DNA of 64,000 bases from Bacterioplanes sanyensis (GCF_014652515.1 NZ_BMYY01000010.1:62001-126000), one strand, 5' to 3'. Counted from the stretch's first letter, positions 45,349 through 56,349 are shown. Notes: generated by a model from the sequence alone, not told the origin. A program made the numbers and translations.

Positions 45349-46020
45349 ATGACTCAAGACCAACTGAAGCAAGCCGTCGGCCAGGCCGCCGCCGACTATA
45401 TCCGCCCTAAGCTGGAGAAAGACAGCATCATCGGTGTAGGCACTGGCTCTACCGCAAACTGCTTTATCGATGCCTTGGCGGATCTGCGCCACGACTTTGC
45501 CGGCGCTGTTGCCAGCTCTGAAGCCTCGGCCGAGCGCTTGCGTGGGCACGGAATTGAGGTCTATGACCTCAACCAAATCGGCCAGATGGAGTTCTACATT
45601 GATGGCGCCGATGAAATCAACGCTCAGTTGGAAATGATCAAAGGTGGCGGCGCCGCTCTCACCCGCGAAAAAATCGTCGCCGCGGTGGCGAAAACCTTTA
45701 TCTGTGTCGCCGATGCCAGCAAACAGGTGACGCTGTTGGGCGAGTTCCCTCTGCCGGTGGAAGTGATTCCCATGGCGCGCTCATACGTAGCACGCGAGCT
45801 GGTAAAACTGGGTGGCGACCCTGTGTATCGAGACGGCGTAGTGACAGACAATGGCAATCAGATTCTGGATGTGTTCAACCTGCGCATAGACGACCCGCGT
45901 GGTCTCGAAAGCCGCATCAATCAAATCGTCGGTGTCGTCACCAACGGCCTGTTCGCTCAGCGCCCAGCGGATTTGCTACTGCTCGGAACGGAGCAAGGCG
46001 TACAGCAGATCCAACGCTAG
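45349..46020 (+). CDS. rpiA: Ribose-5-phosphate isomerase A
   Basis: Enzyme of 223 residues in the pentose phosphate pathway. Motifs are [16 protein letters not shown] near residue 26, YIDGADEIN near 81, and [14 protein letters not shown] near 94 with the catalytic Glu/Lys region. I use the ATG at 45349 ([10 protein letters not shown]), which matches E. coli RpiA. The 19 extra residues of the upstream frame are not conserved in type. The YdbH-like gene starts three bases after the stop. Confidence 0.96.
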   Translation: MTQDQLKQAVGQAAADYIRPKLEKDSIIGVGTGSTANCFIDALADLRHDFAGAVASSEASAERLRGHGIEVYDLNQIGQMEFYIDGADEINAQLEMIKGGGAALTREKIVAAVAKTFICVADASKQVTLLGEFPLPVEVIPMARSYVARELVKLGGDPVYRDGVVTDNGNQILDVFNLRIDDPRGLESRINQIVGVVTNGLFAQRPADLLLLGTEQGVQQIQR

Positions 46021-46023
46021 TCG

Positions 46024-48651
46024 ATGCGGCGCTGGCTACGACGGTTAGGCTGGAGCTTAGTCACCAGCCTAGTGCTGTTAACAGCCCTGGTCGTGGCTGC
46101 CCCCTGGCTGCTGAAACCCACACTCAATCAGTGGGCCAACCAAGCTCTGCAACTCAGCGGCTTAGGCCAAGGCAAAGTGCATATTCGCCGTTGGAGTTGG
46201 TATCAGCTTCACATCGACCGCTTACACCTCACACTCGTTGATGGCAGTCAGCTGCAGCTAAACGATTTGCGCTTAAACTATCGCCCGTTAGCTTTACTGC
46301 AGGGCGAGTTTCAACAGCTGCGCATTGCTCGCCTCAGCGTGCAGCAAGCCAGCGCACAACTGACTCAGGCTGCCCAGCGCCAGGCCCAGCGCTCCGGCGC
46401 GGCACTGCTGCAACGCCAGCTCGATATTCCACCGCTGCAGCAATGGCTGCAGGTCCCTCTGGGTCGCATTCAGATTGATCGTTTGAACTTCAACAATGCG
46501 CATGTCAGCAGCGACCTTAAAGCCAGTTTTGATGATGGCCTATGGCGTTTGCACGGTGCCATACAGCTCGATAACGCGCCTCTGCCCTGGCAGCTGGAAG
46601 CACAGCTGCAAATAGGCGGCGCCTGGTTGCTGCTGCTCTCGGAGCAGCAACAGCGGCTGTTGCAATGGCATGGCCATATTGCTCAACAAGAAGGTCGCAC
46701 CGAACTCGAAATCCAGCAATTTGCTGATCTGGCGCTGCTGCGCCAACGCCTGCCGGCATTGGAATCGCTGCCCATCGACGACTTGCAGGGCAACATACTG
46801 CTCAGCCTACCCAACCAAGCACGGTTGCCCGACGACATCCAGGCGCAAGCATCCTGGCAACTCAATAGCAACCGCATTGAGCTGACCGATGGTGCCTTAC
46901 CGCCCAATCAATGGCAGCTCAGCCTCGATAAACGCAACCGCGAAGGCTGGCAGGCACAGCTCAGTAGCGCCCGCCAACAAGGACACTATCAGCAGGCGCA
47001 GTTCAGCTGGCTCCCCAAGCTGCAACTGCACTGTCATAGCGACCTCAACCAGTGCACCCTCAATGGTCAGCAGCAGCTGCACTGGCAGCAAACGGGTGTA
47101 GAGGTAAGTGCCACGCTGGCCAGCAGCGGCGACTGGAACAGCAGCGATGGCCTGACGCTGCAACTACCGCTGCAACTGCAAGCGCAGTGGCAAACGCAGG
47201 AAAACAACTTGCAGTTTGATGCCCACGGCCAATGGCAACTGCACTGGCACCCTGATCAAGGCATGGCTCTGCAGAGCACGAAGGGGTTGGCGTTAACCAC
47301 TGTTGGACAGCTGCAAGGCTGGCAATTACCCCCTTGGCGCAGCCAATGGCTGGCCGACTTGCAACTGCAGTGTCAGCCCGATTGTCAGCTCACATCGCCG
47401 CTGCAGCTCAGTTGGCAGCCCGTCACTCTGGTGCAGCCTGATGCCGCCTTAACCACTGAGTTTCCTTTACTCGCCGGTCACGCTCATTGCCAGTGGGCGG
47501 CTCGGCAATCGCCTTGGCTGGCCCATTGCCAGCTGACCGCCGCACTGGCGCAATCACAATGGCAGGGCTGGCAGCTGGCGGATAACCAATTGCAAGCTGA
47601 ACTCATGCTATCGCCACAACAACTGCAGGGGCAGCTAAACTGGCGAGCAGGGCAAGGTGCGCTGCAACTGCATGCCGACGTGCGCCAGCAGTACGCTGGC
47701 GAAGGCCATATTCAATGGTATTTAAAGCCCACCGAACTCGCTCACCCTCAGCTCAATCTGAACCAATGGCGCAGCCTAACGGGTGTTCAGTGGCTAGCTG
47801 GCCAGGTGTCTGGTCAGGGCTGGCTGGACTGGCAAGCGAATGGTCAGCTGCACCCAGATACGACGCTAAGGCTAACAGGTGTTAGTGCGAGCTATGACAA
47901 CCGCGTGGCGATCGAAGGCTGGCATGGTTTTGCAGCCCTGCGACGCCAACAGCAGCAACTGCAATTGCAAGCACAGCTGTCTGGAGATCAACTCAATCCG
48001 GGCATTGCCCTGACGGATTCGCTGCTGCGCCTCGGTGCACAGCTAACCCCCATCGATATCAACCAACCGTGGCACGGGTTGGAGTACATCACTGCCGAGC
48101 TGCACGAAGGTCGCACCCGGTTGTTGGGTGGCAGCGTGCGCATCCCCGAAGCGCGCTTTGACAGCCGCAAAGACATCAACGCGTTTGGCATTGTGGTCGA
48201 TCACATTGAGCTGCAACAACTGGCCGCCCTCGAAGCCAAAGCACAAGTGAACGCCAGCGGCGTGATGGACGGCGTGCTCCCCATCGTCATCGGGCCACAA
48301 GGGCCGTCGATTCCCGCCGGCAAGCTGTTCGCCCGCGCCCCCGGTGGCAAGCTGCAAGTGCAAAGCCAGGCCAGCGCAGCATTGGGGAGCAGCCACGATG
48401 GCGTCGCCATGGCCATGAACCTGCTCAGTGATTTTCACTATCACCAGTTAGAATCTGACATTCGCTACCAACCCGATGGCGCTCTCAACCTGGGGCTGTT
48501 GTTTGCTGGCAACAACCCGGCATTCTTTAACGGCCAAGCCACCGAGCTAAACATCAACCTGGATTACAACCTGCTGGATCTGCTTCACAGCTTGCGTGTC
48601 ACGCAAAATCTGGTCGAGGAGCTAGAGCAAAAGTATCAGCCACAGAGGTAA
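46024..48651 (+). CDS. ydbH: YdbH-like envelope bridge protein
   Basis: Large protein of 875 residues. One N-terminal membrane anchor (WSLVTSLVLLTALVVAAPWLL) is followed by a periplasmic, beta-rich, Gln- and Leu-rich body of AsmA/TamB/YhdP character. The C-terminal section resembles YdbH: EARFDSRKDINAFGIVVDHI, ELQQLAALEAKAQVNASGVM, DGVLPIVIGPQGPSIPAGKL and a late NINLDYNLLDLLHSL. In E. coli, YdbH (879 residues) bridges to YnbE to move phospholipid. Here its partners ynbE and ydbL lie about 28 kb away (17742-18253). The 3' end overlaps the convergent thioesterase gene by 16 bases. Confidence 0.83.
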   Translation: MRRWLRRLGWSLVTSLVLLTALVVAAPWLLKPTLNQWANQALQLSGLGQGKVHIRRWSWYQLHIDRLHLTLVDGSQLQLNDLRLNYRPLALLQGEFQQLRIARLSVQQASAQLTQAAQRQAQRSGAALLQRQLDIPPLQQWLQVPLGRIQIDRLNFNNAHVSSDLKASFDDGLWRLHGAIQLDNAPLPWQLEAQLQIGGAWLLLLSEQQQRLLQWHGHIAQQEGRTELEIQQFADLALLRQRLPALESLPIDDLQGNILLSLPNQARLPDDIQAQASWQLNSNRIELTDGALPPNQWQLSLDKRNREGWQAQLSSARQQGHYQQAQFSWLPKLQLHCHSDLNQCTLNGQQQLHWQQTGVEVSATLASSGDWNSSDGLTLQLPLQLQAQWQTQENNLQFDAHGQWQLHWHPDQGMALQSTKGLALTTVGQLQGWQLPPWRSQWLADLQLQCQPDCQLTSPLQLSWQPVTLVQPDAALTTEFPLLAGHAHCQWAARQSPWLAHCQLTAALAQSQWQGWQLADNQLQAELMLSPQQLQGQLNWRAGQGALQLHADVRQQYAGEGHIQWYLKPTELAHPQLNLNQWRSLTGVQWLAGQVSGQGWLDWQANGQLHPDTTLRLTGVSASYDNRVAIEGWHGFAALRRQQQQLQLQAQLSGDQLNPGIALTDSLLRLGAQLTPIDINQPWHGLEYITAELHEGRTRLLGGSVRIPEARFDSRKDINAFGIVVDHIELQQLAALEAKAQVNASGVMDGVLPIVIGPQGPSIPAGKLFARAPGGKLQVQSQASAALGSSHDGVAMAMNLLSDFHYHQLESDIRYQPDGALNLGLLFAGNNPAFFNGQATELNINLDYNLLDLLHSLRVTQNLVEELEQKYQPQR

Positions 48652-49121
48652 GTGCCGGTGCCGACAGCAATCAACTCGCCGTCTTCGTTATGAAACTCCA
48701 TGCGCGTTACCGCCACCTTGTTGCCGATGCGCAGCAGCGTGGCACTGGCGACAAACTCCTTGCCTTTGCCCGGATGCAAAAAATCCACCCGCATATCAAT
48801 GGTGCCGAGCTTAGATAGCTTTTTAGGGCGCTCTTCTTTGGGCACATCGTCGCGGTGCAAGCGCTGCCAGGTAGCGATCAATGCCATCGCGCCCCCGGTC
48901 ACATCCAGTGCCGTCGAGATGGCGCCGCCGTGCAAAATGCCCTGCAGCCAATTGCCCACTAAATCATCCTTCATCGCCATGCTGAACTCACAGCGCTCGG
49001 CAGTCAGCAATTTAGGTTTAAGCCCCAACACCTTGTTAAAGGGGATTTGCTCAAGAAAGTTAAGTGCCAGGTTCAGCTCGGTTTGGCTAAAGCCTTCGGT
49101 TTGCACGGCGTCCGTCGTCAT
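48636..49121 (-). CDS. Hotdog-fold thioesterase (PaaI/YigI-like)
   Basis: Protein of 161 residues with a PaaI-type hotdog domain. The active-site region GNWLQGILHGGAISTALD lies near residue 60. A long insert with RDDVPKEERPKKLSKLGTID follows, and then VDFLHPGKGKEFVASATLLR. It probably hydrolyses acyl-CoA or related thioesters; the acyl group is unknown. It resembles E. coli YigI by the insert and ending. It is a single gene with hemB divergent. Confidence 0.85.
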   Translation of the reverse strand: MTTDAVQTEGFSQTELNLALNFLEQIPFNKVLGLKPKLLTAERCEFSMAMKDDLVGNWLQGILHGGAISTALDVTGGAMALIATWQRLHRDDVPKEERPKKLSKLGTIDMRVDFLHPGKGKEFVASATLLRIGNKVAVTRMEFHNEDGELIAVGTGTYLCG

Positions 49122-50449
<1,328 letters not shown>

Positions 50450-50455
50450 TCACTC

Positions 50456-50482
50456 GCGGCGCGATGCGCCGCTTTCTGGTTT
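50456..50482 (+). terminator. Hairpin between hemB and ppk1
   Basis: A perfect 7-base GC stem (GCGGCGC / GCGCCGC) with a 3-base loop starts 6 bases after the hemB stop and is followed by TTTCTGGTTT. It would act as a partial terminator, because ppk1 begins only 20 bases later. Confidence 0.5.
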
Positions 50483-50493
50483 AAGGAATAAGC

Positions 50494-52596
50494 ATGTCTG
50501 ACGCGCCACAACAAGAAACCCCCATTACGGATTTGCATAGCCCAGAGCTGTATTTCAATCGTGAGTTGAGTCACTTACAGTTCAATATTCGGGTGTTGGA
50601 ACAAGCCCTGGATGAACGCCATCCGCTGCTCGACCGGCTGTTCTTTTTGTGCATTTTCAGCAAAAACCTCGACGAGTTTTACGAGGTGCGCGTCGCCAAC
50701 CTGGTGCAGCAGTTGACCTACGGCCGTGAGCAAGCCGGCGTCGATGGCAAGCATCCGCGCCAGGTGTTAAGTGAAATCCATCAGATGTGCAGCGAAACCG
50801 TTGAGCGCCAATATCATATTCTCAACGACGTATTGCTGCCGGCGCTGGAGCAGGAGCGCATTCGCTTTTTACGTCGTGCCGACTGGAGCAAAGAGCAACG
50901 CGCCTGGGTGCAGCAGTATTTCTTTGATTATTTGCAGCCTTTGATCAGCCCCATTGGCCTTGACCCCTCGCACCCTTTCCCACGGCTGGTTAACAAAAGC
51001 CTGAACTTTATTGTCGCCTTAGAAGGCAAAGACGCCTTTGGCCGTGAGACAGGGCTGGCGATCATCCCAGCACCGCGCTCGCTGGCCCGCATTATTCGCT
51101 TGCCAGACGAACTGTGTGACGGCGGCGATAACTTTATCTTTTTATCGTCGGTGATTCACGAATACGCCGATGAGCTCTTCCCCGGTATGAAAGTAAAGGG
51201 CTGCTATCAGTTTCGCGTAACGCGCAACGCCGACTTAGAAATCGACCACGACGACGCTGCTGATTTAGCCTCGGCCCTAGAGGATGAACTGCACTCACGC
51301 AACTTTGGCGAAGAAATGCGGCTGGAAGTCGCCGACAACTGCCCAGAAGAGCTCACCGAGTTTTTGCTCAAGCAGTTCAACCTCGACCGCTCAGATTTGT
51401 TCCAGGTCAACGGTCCGGTGAACCTGTCACGCTTGATGGAAGTCATTGCTCAAATCGATCGCCCAGACTTGCAATACACGCCCTTTACCGCCGGCTTGCC
51501 AAAGAACCTGAGCTTTAAGAAGAGCATCTTTGAAGGCATTCGCGACCGCGACACCTTGCTCTTACACCCGTTCGAATCGTTCACGCCAGTGGTCGATTTG
51601 CTGCGCGAAGCCGCCAAAGACCCAAATGTGCGCGCCATCAAGCAAACCCTGTATCGCACCGGCGCCAAATCCGAAATCGTCAATGCCCTGGTCGATGCCG
51701 CCCGCAATGGCAAAGAAGTCACCGTGGTGATCGAGCTGCGTGCCCGCTTTGATGAAGAAGAAAACCTCTACTTAGCCAACCGCCTGCAAGAAGCCGGCGC
51801 GGTAGTAGTGTATGGCGTGGTGGGCTACAAAACCCACTCCAAAATGATGCTGATCGTGCGCAAAGAAGGCGACAAATATAAGCGCTACGTGCATTTGGGC
51901 ACCGGCAACTATCACGCCGGCAATGCCCGCGCCTACACCGACTACAGCTTTATGACCTGCGACGATTCGATTGGCGAGGATGTGCACAAGTTATTCCAGC
52001 AGTTGACCGGCATGGGGGAAGCACTGCGCATCAAAAAGCTCATTCACGCGCCTTTTACCCTGCACAAAAAACTGATCGAACTGGTAGATCGTGAACGCGC
52101 CCACGCCGAAAGTGGCAAACCGGCGCTAATTCGCATGAAGGCCAATGGCCTGACCGAACCCAAGCTGATTCGAGCCCTGTATAAGGCGTCGCAGGCTGGG
52201 GTCAAAGTGGAGCTGATCATTCGCGGCATGTGCTGTTTGCGTCCGGGCGTGCCCGGCGTATCGGAGAACATTGAAGTGCGCTCCATTATTGGCCGCTTTC
52301 TGGAACATACTCGGGTCTACTACTTCCACAATAATGGCAAAGACGAAATCTACGCCGGCAGTGCCGACCTGATGGAGCGCAACCTGCTGCGCCGGGTGGA
52401 AACCGCCTTTCCCGTCGACAACAACAAACTCAAAGAGCGCATGAAAGCCGAGTTAGAAGTGTACATGCGCGACACTACCCAGGCTTGGGTATTGGGCAGC
52501 GATGGCCAATACGCGTTAGTGGCGCCTGCCGACGGCGAGGATGCCATCAGTGCTCAGGCTTGGTTGCTGGAAAAACTGGCGGCGACTGCAGGGTAG
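50494..52596 (+). CDS. ppk1: Polyphosphate kinase 1
   Basis: Enzyme of 700 residues that polymerises ATP gamma-phosphate into polyphosphate. The N-terminal domain begins YFNRELSHLQFNIRVLEQA. The first active-site His lies in YKTHSKMMLIVRKEG near residue 450, followed by HLGTGNYHAGNARAYTD. The second PLD-like motif region includes VELIIRGMCCLRPGV and the His of FLEHTRVYYFHN near 600. Intact. It follows hemB and faces ppx, the exopolyphosphatase, as in Pseudomonas. Confidence 0.97.
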   Translation: MSDAPQQETPITDLHSPELYFNRELSHLQFNIRVLEQALDERHPLLDRLFFLCIFSKNLDEFYEVRVANLVQQLTYGREQAGVDGKHPRQVLSEIHQMCSETVERQYHILNDVLLPALEQERIRFLRRADWSKEQRAWVQQYFFDYLQPLISPIGLDPSHPFPRLVNKSLNFIVALEGKDAFGRETGLAIIPAPRSLARIIRLPDELCDGGDNFIFLSSVIHEYADELFPGMKVKGCYQFRVTRNADLEIDHDDAADLASALEDELHSRNFGEEMRLEVADNCPEELTEFLLKQFNLDRSDLFQVNGPVNLSRLMEVIAQIDRPDLQYTPFTAGLPKNLSFKKSIFEGIRDRDTLLLHPFESFTPVVDLLREAAKDPNVRAIKQTLYRTGAKSEIVNALVDAARNGKEVTVVIELRARFDEEENLYLANRLQEAGAVVVYGVVGYKTHSKMMLIVRKEGDKYKRYVHLGTGNYHAGNARAYTDYSFMTCDDSIGEDVHKLFQQLTGMGEALRIKKLIHAPFTLHKKLIELVDRERAHAESGKPALIRMKANGLTEPKLIRALYKASQAGVKVELIIRGMCCLRPGVPGVSENIEVRSIIGRFLEHTRVYYFHNNGKDEIYAGSADLMERNLLRRVETAFPVDNNKLKERMKAELEVYMRDTTQAWVLGSDGQYALVAPADGEDAISAQAWLLEKLAATAG

Positions 52597-52642
52597 AGCA
52601 GCGCCTGTGTTAGCATGCTGCGCTTCGTAATTGGAGCTCAGT

Positions 52643-52822
52643 ATGAAGACAATGACAAAAGCCCTGACCTTGGTGATGGGATTATGGCTGCTAAGCGGCT
52701 GCACACCCGAAGTCGGCAGCAAAGCCTGGTGTAAAATGATGGATGAAAAACCCAAAGGCGACTGGACCGCCAACCAAGCGACCGACTACGCCAAGCACTG
52801 CATCTTCCGCAGTGACGACTGA
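52643..52822 (+). CDS. DUF3012 family small lipoprotein
   Basis: Lipoprotein of 59 residues. The signal ends in lipobox LSGC (Cys near residue 19), followed by TPEVGSKAWCKMMDEKPKGD and YAKHCIF. The motif W-C-x-M and the pattern of two later cysteines match DUF3012. Function unknown. The ATG at 52643 has GGAG 7 bases upstream. It sits in the space between convergent ppk1 and ppx and is read in the ppk1 direction. Confidence 0.82.
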   Translation: MKTMTKALTLVMGLWLLSGCTPEVGSKAWCKMMDEKPKGDWTANQATDYAKHCIFRSDD

Positions 52823-52848
52823 GGCTCACCCAGAGCCTCTATTTATTC
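52821..52848 (+). terminator. Terminator overlapping the DUF3012 stop
   Basis: A 7-base stem (GAGGCTC / GAGCCTC) with a 5-base loop starts at the stop codon and is followed by TATTTATT. It serves the DUF3012 gene and possibly ppk1. It extends into the last codons of the convergent ppx gene. Confidence 0.55.
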
Positions 52849-54363
52849 TTCAGTTCCATCACTGATCAGCAGCTCCAATCCTGCAGCCGCCCAGTAGTCG
52901 CGTTCACTGGCCAGATCCCGCGCCGTTAGTGGATGCTCGCTTAACCAGCCGGATGGAAACGTCAGCCGCAGTCCCTGCTCAGTCACCTGCAAACTAGGCT
53001 CTGGCACTTCATGTGCGCCGCGACTGTGATTCAGCAATACCGCCAAGCGCAATAACATGGCCAAGCGCACGAACTGCCGCCGCCACTGCTGCGAAATACC
53101 GTCGAACTCTTCGATGCGAAACTTGCGTCGATGGCTGCGCACCAGCATCGCCAGCGCCGCCTGGCCCTGGCGGGTAAAACCGAGCAAATCGCTGTGCTGC
53201 AGCAAGTAGGCGCCATGTTTGTGAAAGCCACTGTGGGTCAAACTCAAACCGATTTCATGCAAATGTGCGCCCCAGTTCAGCCAGGATTGCCAAGCCTGTT
53301 CGGACATCAGCCAGTCGGGTGCCGCTTGGCGCAGCAGTGCGGTGGCTGTATGAGCCACGCGTTGCGCTTGGCTGAGATCGACATGAAAGCGCTCGGCCAG
53401 CGAGTTCACCACTCGTTCACGTACATTTTCATGGCTTGAGCGCCCGACCAAATCCCACAGCGCGCCTTCACGCAAAGCACCATCGGAATACTGCAGGTGT
53501 TGAATGTCCAGGGTGTCGAAAGCGGCCTGCAGAATCGCCAAACCACCGATAAACACCTGACGTCGCTCTGGCTTAATACCGGGTAAATCGACGTCGTCAG
53601 TGGTGGCAAAATTCAGCATCAGCTTGCGCAGCTTTTTCAGGTTTTGCCGGCTCACGCCTTCACTCGCCCAACCTTGAGCAATGATGGCCTGCTCAGCCGC
53701 GCGAATGGTGCCCGAAGAACCCACCACATTATTCCAGCCTTGGCGCTTATAGTTGGACTCAATATTGAGCAGCTCTTGGCGCGCCGCTGCGACCGCTTCA
53801 TCAAACGCCGCAGCCGTGATTTGGCCGTCGGCAAAGAAACGCCTCGTAAACGACACACAGCCCATATGCAAGCTTTCTAATTCCAACGGCTCAAAGCGTT
53901 CACCGATAATAAACTCAGTGCTGCCCCCGCCAATGTCTATTACCAAGCGCCTGCCGCGATCATCGGCCAAAGTGTGTGATACGCCCAGATAAATCAGCCG
54001 CGCTTCTTCACGCCCCGAAATCACCTCGATGGGGTAGCCCAACACCGCCTCCGCCTGATCAATAAACTGCTGACGATTGCGGGCCGCGCGCAAGGCATTG
54101 GTGGCCAGTACCGATACCCGCTTAGGGTCCATGCCTTGCAAGCGCTGGGCAAACTCGCGCAAGCACTCAACACCTCGCTGGCAAGCTTCTGCCGATAGAT
54201 AGCCATCTGGCCCCAAACCGGCACCCAGCTGCACCTTCTGGCCGCGCTTTTCCAGCGTGCGAATATCGCCTTGCAGTTCTTGCGCAATGACCATGTGAAA
54301 GCTGTTTGAGCCGATATCGACGGCAGCCAATAGCTGCTCTCGTTGTGCTGCATGTTCTGACAT
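52843..54363 (-). CDS. ppx: Exopolyphosphatase
   Basis: Enzyme of 506 residues of the Ppx/GppA (actin-like ATPase fold) family that releases phosphate from polyphosphate ends. Motifs are AAVDIGSNSFHMVIAQ near the N-terminus, VISGREEARLIYLGV near residue 130, VIDIGGGSTEFIIGE near 150, and GSSGTIRAAEQ near 225. A C-terminal HD-like domain follows with HLHEIGLSLTHSGFH. The ATG at 54363 starts the family N-terminus; the longer frame is not supported. It is divergent from trxA. Confidence 0.95.
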   Translation of the reverse strand: MSEHAAQREQLLAAVDIGSNSFHMVIAQELQGDIRTLEKRGQKVQLGAGLGPDGYLSAEACQRGVECLREFAQRLQGMDPKRVSVLATNALRAARNRQQFIDQAEAVLGYPIEVISGREEARLIYLGVSHTLADDRGRRLVIDIGGGSTEFIIGERFEPLELESLHMGCVSFTRRFFADGQITAAAFDEAVAAARQELLNIESNYKRQGWNNVVGSSGTIRAAEQAIIAQGWASEGVSRQNLKKLRKLMLNFATTDDVDLPGIKPERRQVFIGGLAILQAAFDTLDIQHLQYSDGALREGALWDLVGRSSHENVRERVVNSLAERFHVDLSQAQRVAHTATALLRQAAPDWLMSEQAWQSWLNWGAHLHEIGLSLTHSGFHKHGAYLLQHSDLLGFTRQGQAALAMLVRSHRRKFRIEEFDGISQQWRRQFVRLAMLLRLAVLLNHSRGAHEVPEPSLQVTEQGLRLTFPSGWLSEHPLTARDLASERDYWAAAGLELLISDGTEE

Positions 54364-54467
54364 TGTGATTCCTAGCTTGAAAAGTAGGGGCAGAGGCCGC
54401 ATACAGGCGAATATGCAACGGCCTGAAGCGTTCGTCCAGAGCAACAGTCTGGTACCGACGCCAGAAA

Positions 54468-54495
54468 TTGATTCCCAGCAAGCGACGCGTACAAT
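54468..54495 (+). promoter_or_regulatory. Putative sigma-70 promoter for trxA
   Basis: TTGATT (54468-54473) and TACAAT (54490-54495) are separated by 16 bases, matching the -35 and -10 consensus at four and five of six positions. Transcription would start near 54502 and give a leader of about 85 bases before the trxA ATG. Confidence 0.5.
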
Positions 54496-54587
54496 GCTGT
54501 GAATTCATTCAAACCGGCGGCGACGCCGATGGCCTGACATCCATTATTGACACTAACACCGGTGTCCGACTTCCACAGGGGAATACC

Positions 54588-54870
54588 ATGAGCGATAAGA
54601 TCATTAACGTGACCGACGATTCATTTGAAGCAGACGTGCTCAACTCAGAGCTGCCTGTATTGGTAAGTCCTGGAAGAGCTGGCCGAAGATTTCGACGGCA
54701 AACTGAAAATTGCCAAGCTGAACATCGACCAAAACGACGCCACTGCGCCTAAGTTTGGTATTCGCAGCATTCCAACGCTGATTCTGTTCAAAGACGGCAA
54801 CGCTGAAGCAACCAAAGTTGGCGCCATGAGCAAGTCTGACTTGGCTGCCTTTATCGAACAGTCTCTATAA
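54588..54870 (+). pseudogene. trxA: Thioredoxin TrxA lacking its active site (44-base deletion, frameshift)
   Basis: The frame opens with MSDKIINVTDDSFEADVLN and reaches ELPVLV at 54665. A normal thioredoxin continues DFWA-WCGPC-MIAP there. Instead, after one extra base, the sequence resumes at 54667 in a different frame with VLEELAEDFDGKLK. It then runs normally through PKFGIRSIPTLILFKDG to the stop at 54870. Adding 15 residues back would restore a 108-residue protein, so exactly 44 bases are missing, including the CGPC redox site. The neighbours ppx and rho are in Pseudomonas order, and a promoter and terminator are intact. As written it cannot make thioredoxin; a sequence error is the main alternative. 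Confidence 0.85.
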
Positions 54871-54877
54871 ATTGGTC

Positions 54878-54905
54878 AAAAAGGGCGCAGTTGCGCCCTT
54901 TTTTC
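54878..54905 (+). terminator. Intrinsic terminator after trxA
   Basis: GGGCGCA (54883-54889) and TGCGCCC (54892-54898) form a GC stem, flanked by an A-run and followed by six T residues. This is a strong Rho-independent terminator 8 bases past the trxA stop. Confidence 0.92.
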
Positions 54906-54993
54906 TATAGACACCTATGGTTTATGGGTCTATAGTCACTTTCGACCTAACGCCCTCCCTTGGCGTACCCCCCTAATTGCTCGCGCAATTTTT
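54905..54993 (+). promoter_or_regulatory. Hairpin-rich rho leader
   Basis: Two dyads lie upstream of rho. CTATAGAC (54905-54912) and GTCTATAG (54928-54935) form an 8-base inverted repeat. AATTGC / GCAATT (54975-54980 and 54985-54990) with a 4-base loop is followed by T residues, like a weak attenuator. rho is autoregulated in other bacteria; a role for these elements is inferred. Confidence 0.4.
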
Positions 54994-55031
54994 CCCTAGT
55001 AAAACGAACAATCTAACCTACCCATATTCTT

Positions 55032-56291
55032 ATGAATCTTTCCGATCTGAAACTCAAATCCGTTCCTGAGCTGCTAGAAATCGCCAAGTCGATGAAGCTG
55101 GAACACGTCAGCCGTACTCGTAAACAAGACATCATCTTCGCCATTCTCAAAAACCACGCCAAAAGCGGCGAGGACATATACGGCGAAGGGGTATTGGAGA
55201 TTCTGCAGGACGGATTTGGTTTTCTGCGCAGCGCCAGCAGCTCTTACCTGGCCGGCCCAGACGACATCTATGTCTCGCCCAGCCAGATCCGCCGCTTTAA
55301 CCTGCGTAAAGGTGACAAGATTGCCGGCAAGATCCGCCCTCCTAAAGATGGCGAACGTTATTTCGCCATGCTCAAAGTGGCAGAGATCAACGACGATAAG
55401 CCGGAAAACGCCAAATCCAAGATTCTGTTCGAAAACTTAACGCCACTGTTCCCCAATGAGCGTTTTATATTGGAAGTGGGCAACGGCTCTACTGAAGACC
55501 TGTCTTCACGGGTACTCGATCTGACCGCGCCCATCGGCAAAGGCCAACGTGGCTTGATCGTAGCGCCACCGAAAGCGGGTAAAACCATGCTGCTGCAAAC
55601 CATTGCGCAGTCCATTACCCGCAACAATCCAGAAAGTGAACTGATCGTTCTGCTGATCGACGAGCGCCCGGAAGAAGTTACGGAAATGAGCCGCTCAGTG
55701 CGCGGTGAAGTGGTTGCCTCGACCTTTGATGAGCCGCCAGCGCGTCACGTGCAAGTGGCGGAAATGGTCATCGAGAAAGCCAAGCGCTTGGTTGAACACA
55801 AGCGTGACGTGGTGATTCTGCTGGACTCCATCACTCGTTTGGCACGTGCTTACAACACCGTGATCCCTAGCTCAGGTAAAGTCCTGACCGGTGGTGTTGA
55901 TGCCAATGCGCTGGAAAAACCCAAGCGTTTCTTTGGTGCGGCGCGTAACGTCGAAGAAGGCGGCTCACTGACCATCATAGCCACCGCGCTGGTCGACACC
56001 GGTTCGAAGATGGATGAAGTGATTTACGAAGAGTTTAAAGGTACCGGTAACCAGGAACTGCACTTGGACCGTAAGATCGCCGAGAAGCGCATCTACCCTG
56101 CCATCAACATTCGCCGCTCTGGCACCCGTCGTGAAGACATGATGTTCCCAGAAGGTGAACTGCAGCGCCTGTGGATCTTGCGCAAGCTGCTGAGCGAGAT
56201 GGAAGACGTGCAATCCATCGAGTTCATTCTCGACAAGCTGCGTCAGACCAAGACCAACGACGAGTTCTTCGACTCCATGCGCGGTAAATAA
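55032..56291 (+). CDS. rho: Transcription termination factor Rho
   Basis: Hexameric RNA helicase of 419 residues, the same length as E. coli Rho. The N-terminal domain begins [19 protein letters not shown]. The RNA-binding cold-shock-like region has GFGFLRS near residue 63. Walker A is [13 protein letters not shown] near 177, Walker [17 protein letters not shown] near 260, and the Q and R loops are intact. There is no sign of an insertion. A strong terminator shared with rpoH follows. Confidence 0.98.
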   Translation: MNLSDLKLKSVPELLEIAKSMKLEHVSRTRKQDIIFAILKNHAKSGEDIYGEGVLEILQDGFGFLRSASSSYLAGPDDIYVSPSQIRRFNLRKGDKIAGKIRPPKDGERYFAMLKVAEINDDKPENAKSKILFENLTPLFPNERFILEVGNGSTEDLSSRVLDLTAPIGKGQRGLIVAPPKAGKTMLLQTIAQSITRNNPESELIVLLIDERPEEVTEMSRSVRGEVVASTFDEPPARHVQVAEMVIEKAKRLVEHKRDVVILLDSITRLARAYNTVIPSSGKVLTGGVDANALEKPKRFFGAARNVEEGGSLTIIATALVDTGSKMDEVIYEEFKGTGNQELHLDRKIAEKRIYPAINIRRSGTRREDMMFPEGELQRLWILRKLLSEMEDVQSIEFILDKLRQTKTNDEFFDSMRGK

Positions 56292-56315
56292 GCCGCGCTC
56301 ACGTTGCTTGCAGAC

Positions 56316-56349
56316 ACAAAAAAGCCGCTGAGATCAGCGGCTTTTTTAT
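56316..56349. terminator. Bidirectional terminator between rho and rpoH
   Basis: GCCGCTGA (56324-56331) and TCAGCGGC (56334-56341) with a 2-base loop are flanked by an A-run and a T-run, so both convergent genes can terminate here. The stem sequence resembles the speE terminator. Confidence 0.9.

Noticed and set aside
54663-54669. GGTAAGT at the trxA deletion junction resembling a splice donor
   Set aside because: Spliceosomal introns do not occur in bacteria and no intron body is present; the match is coincidental.
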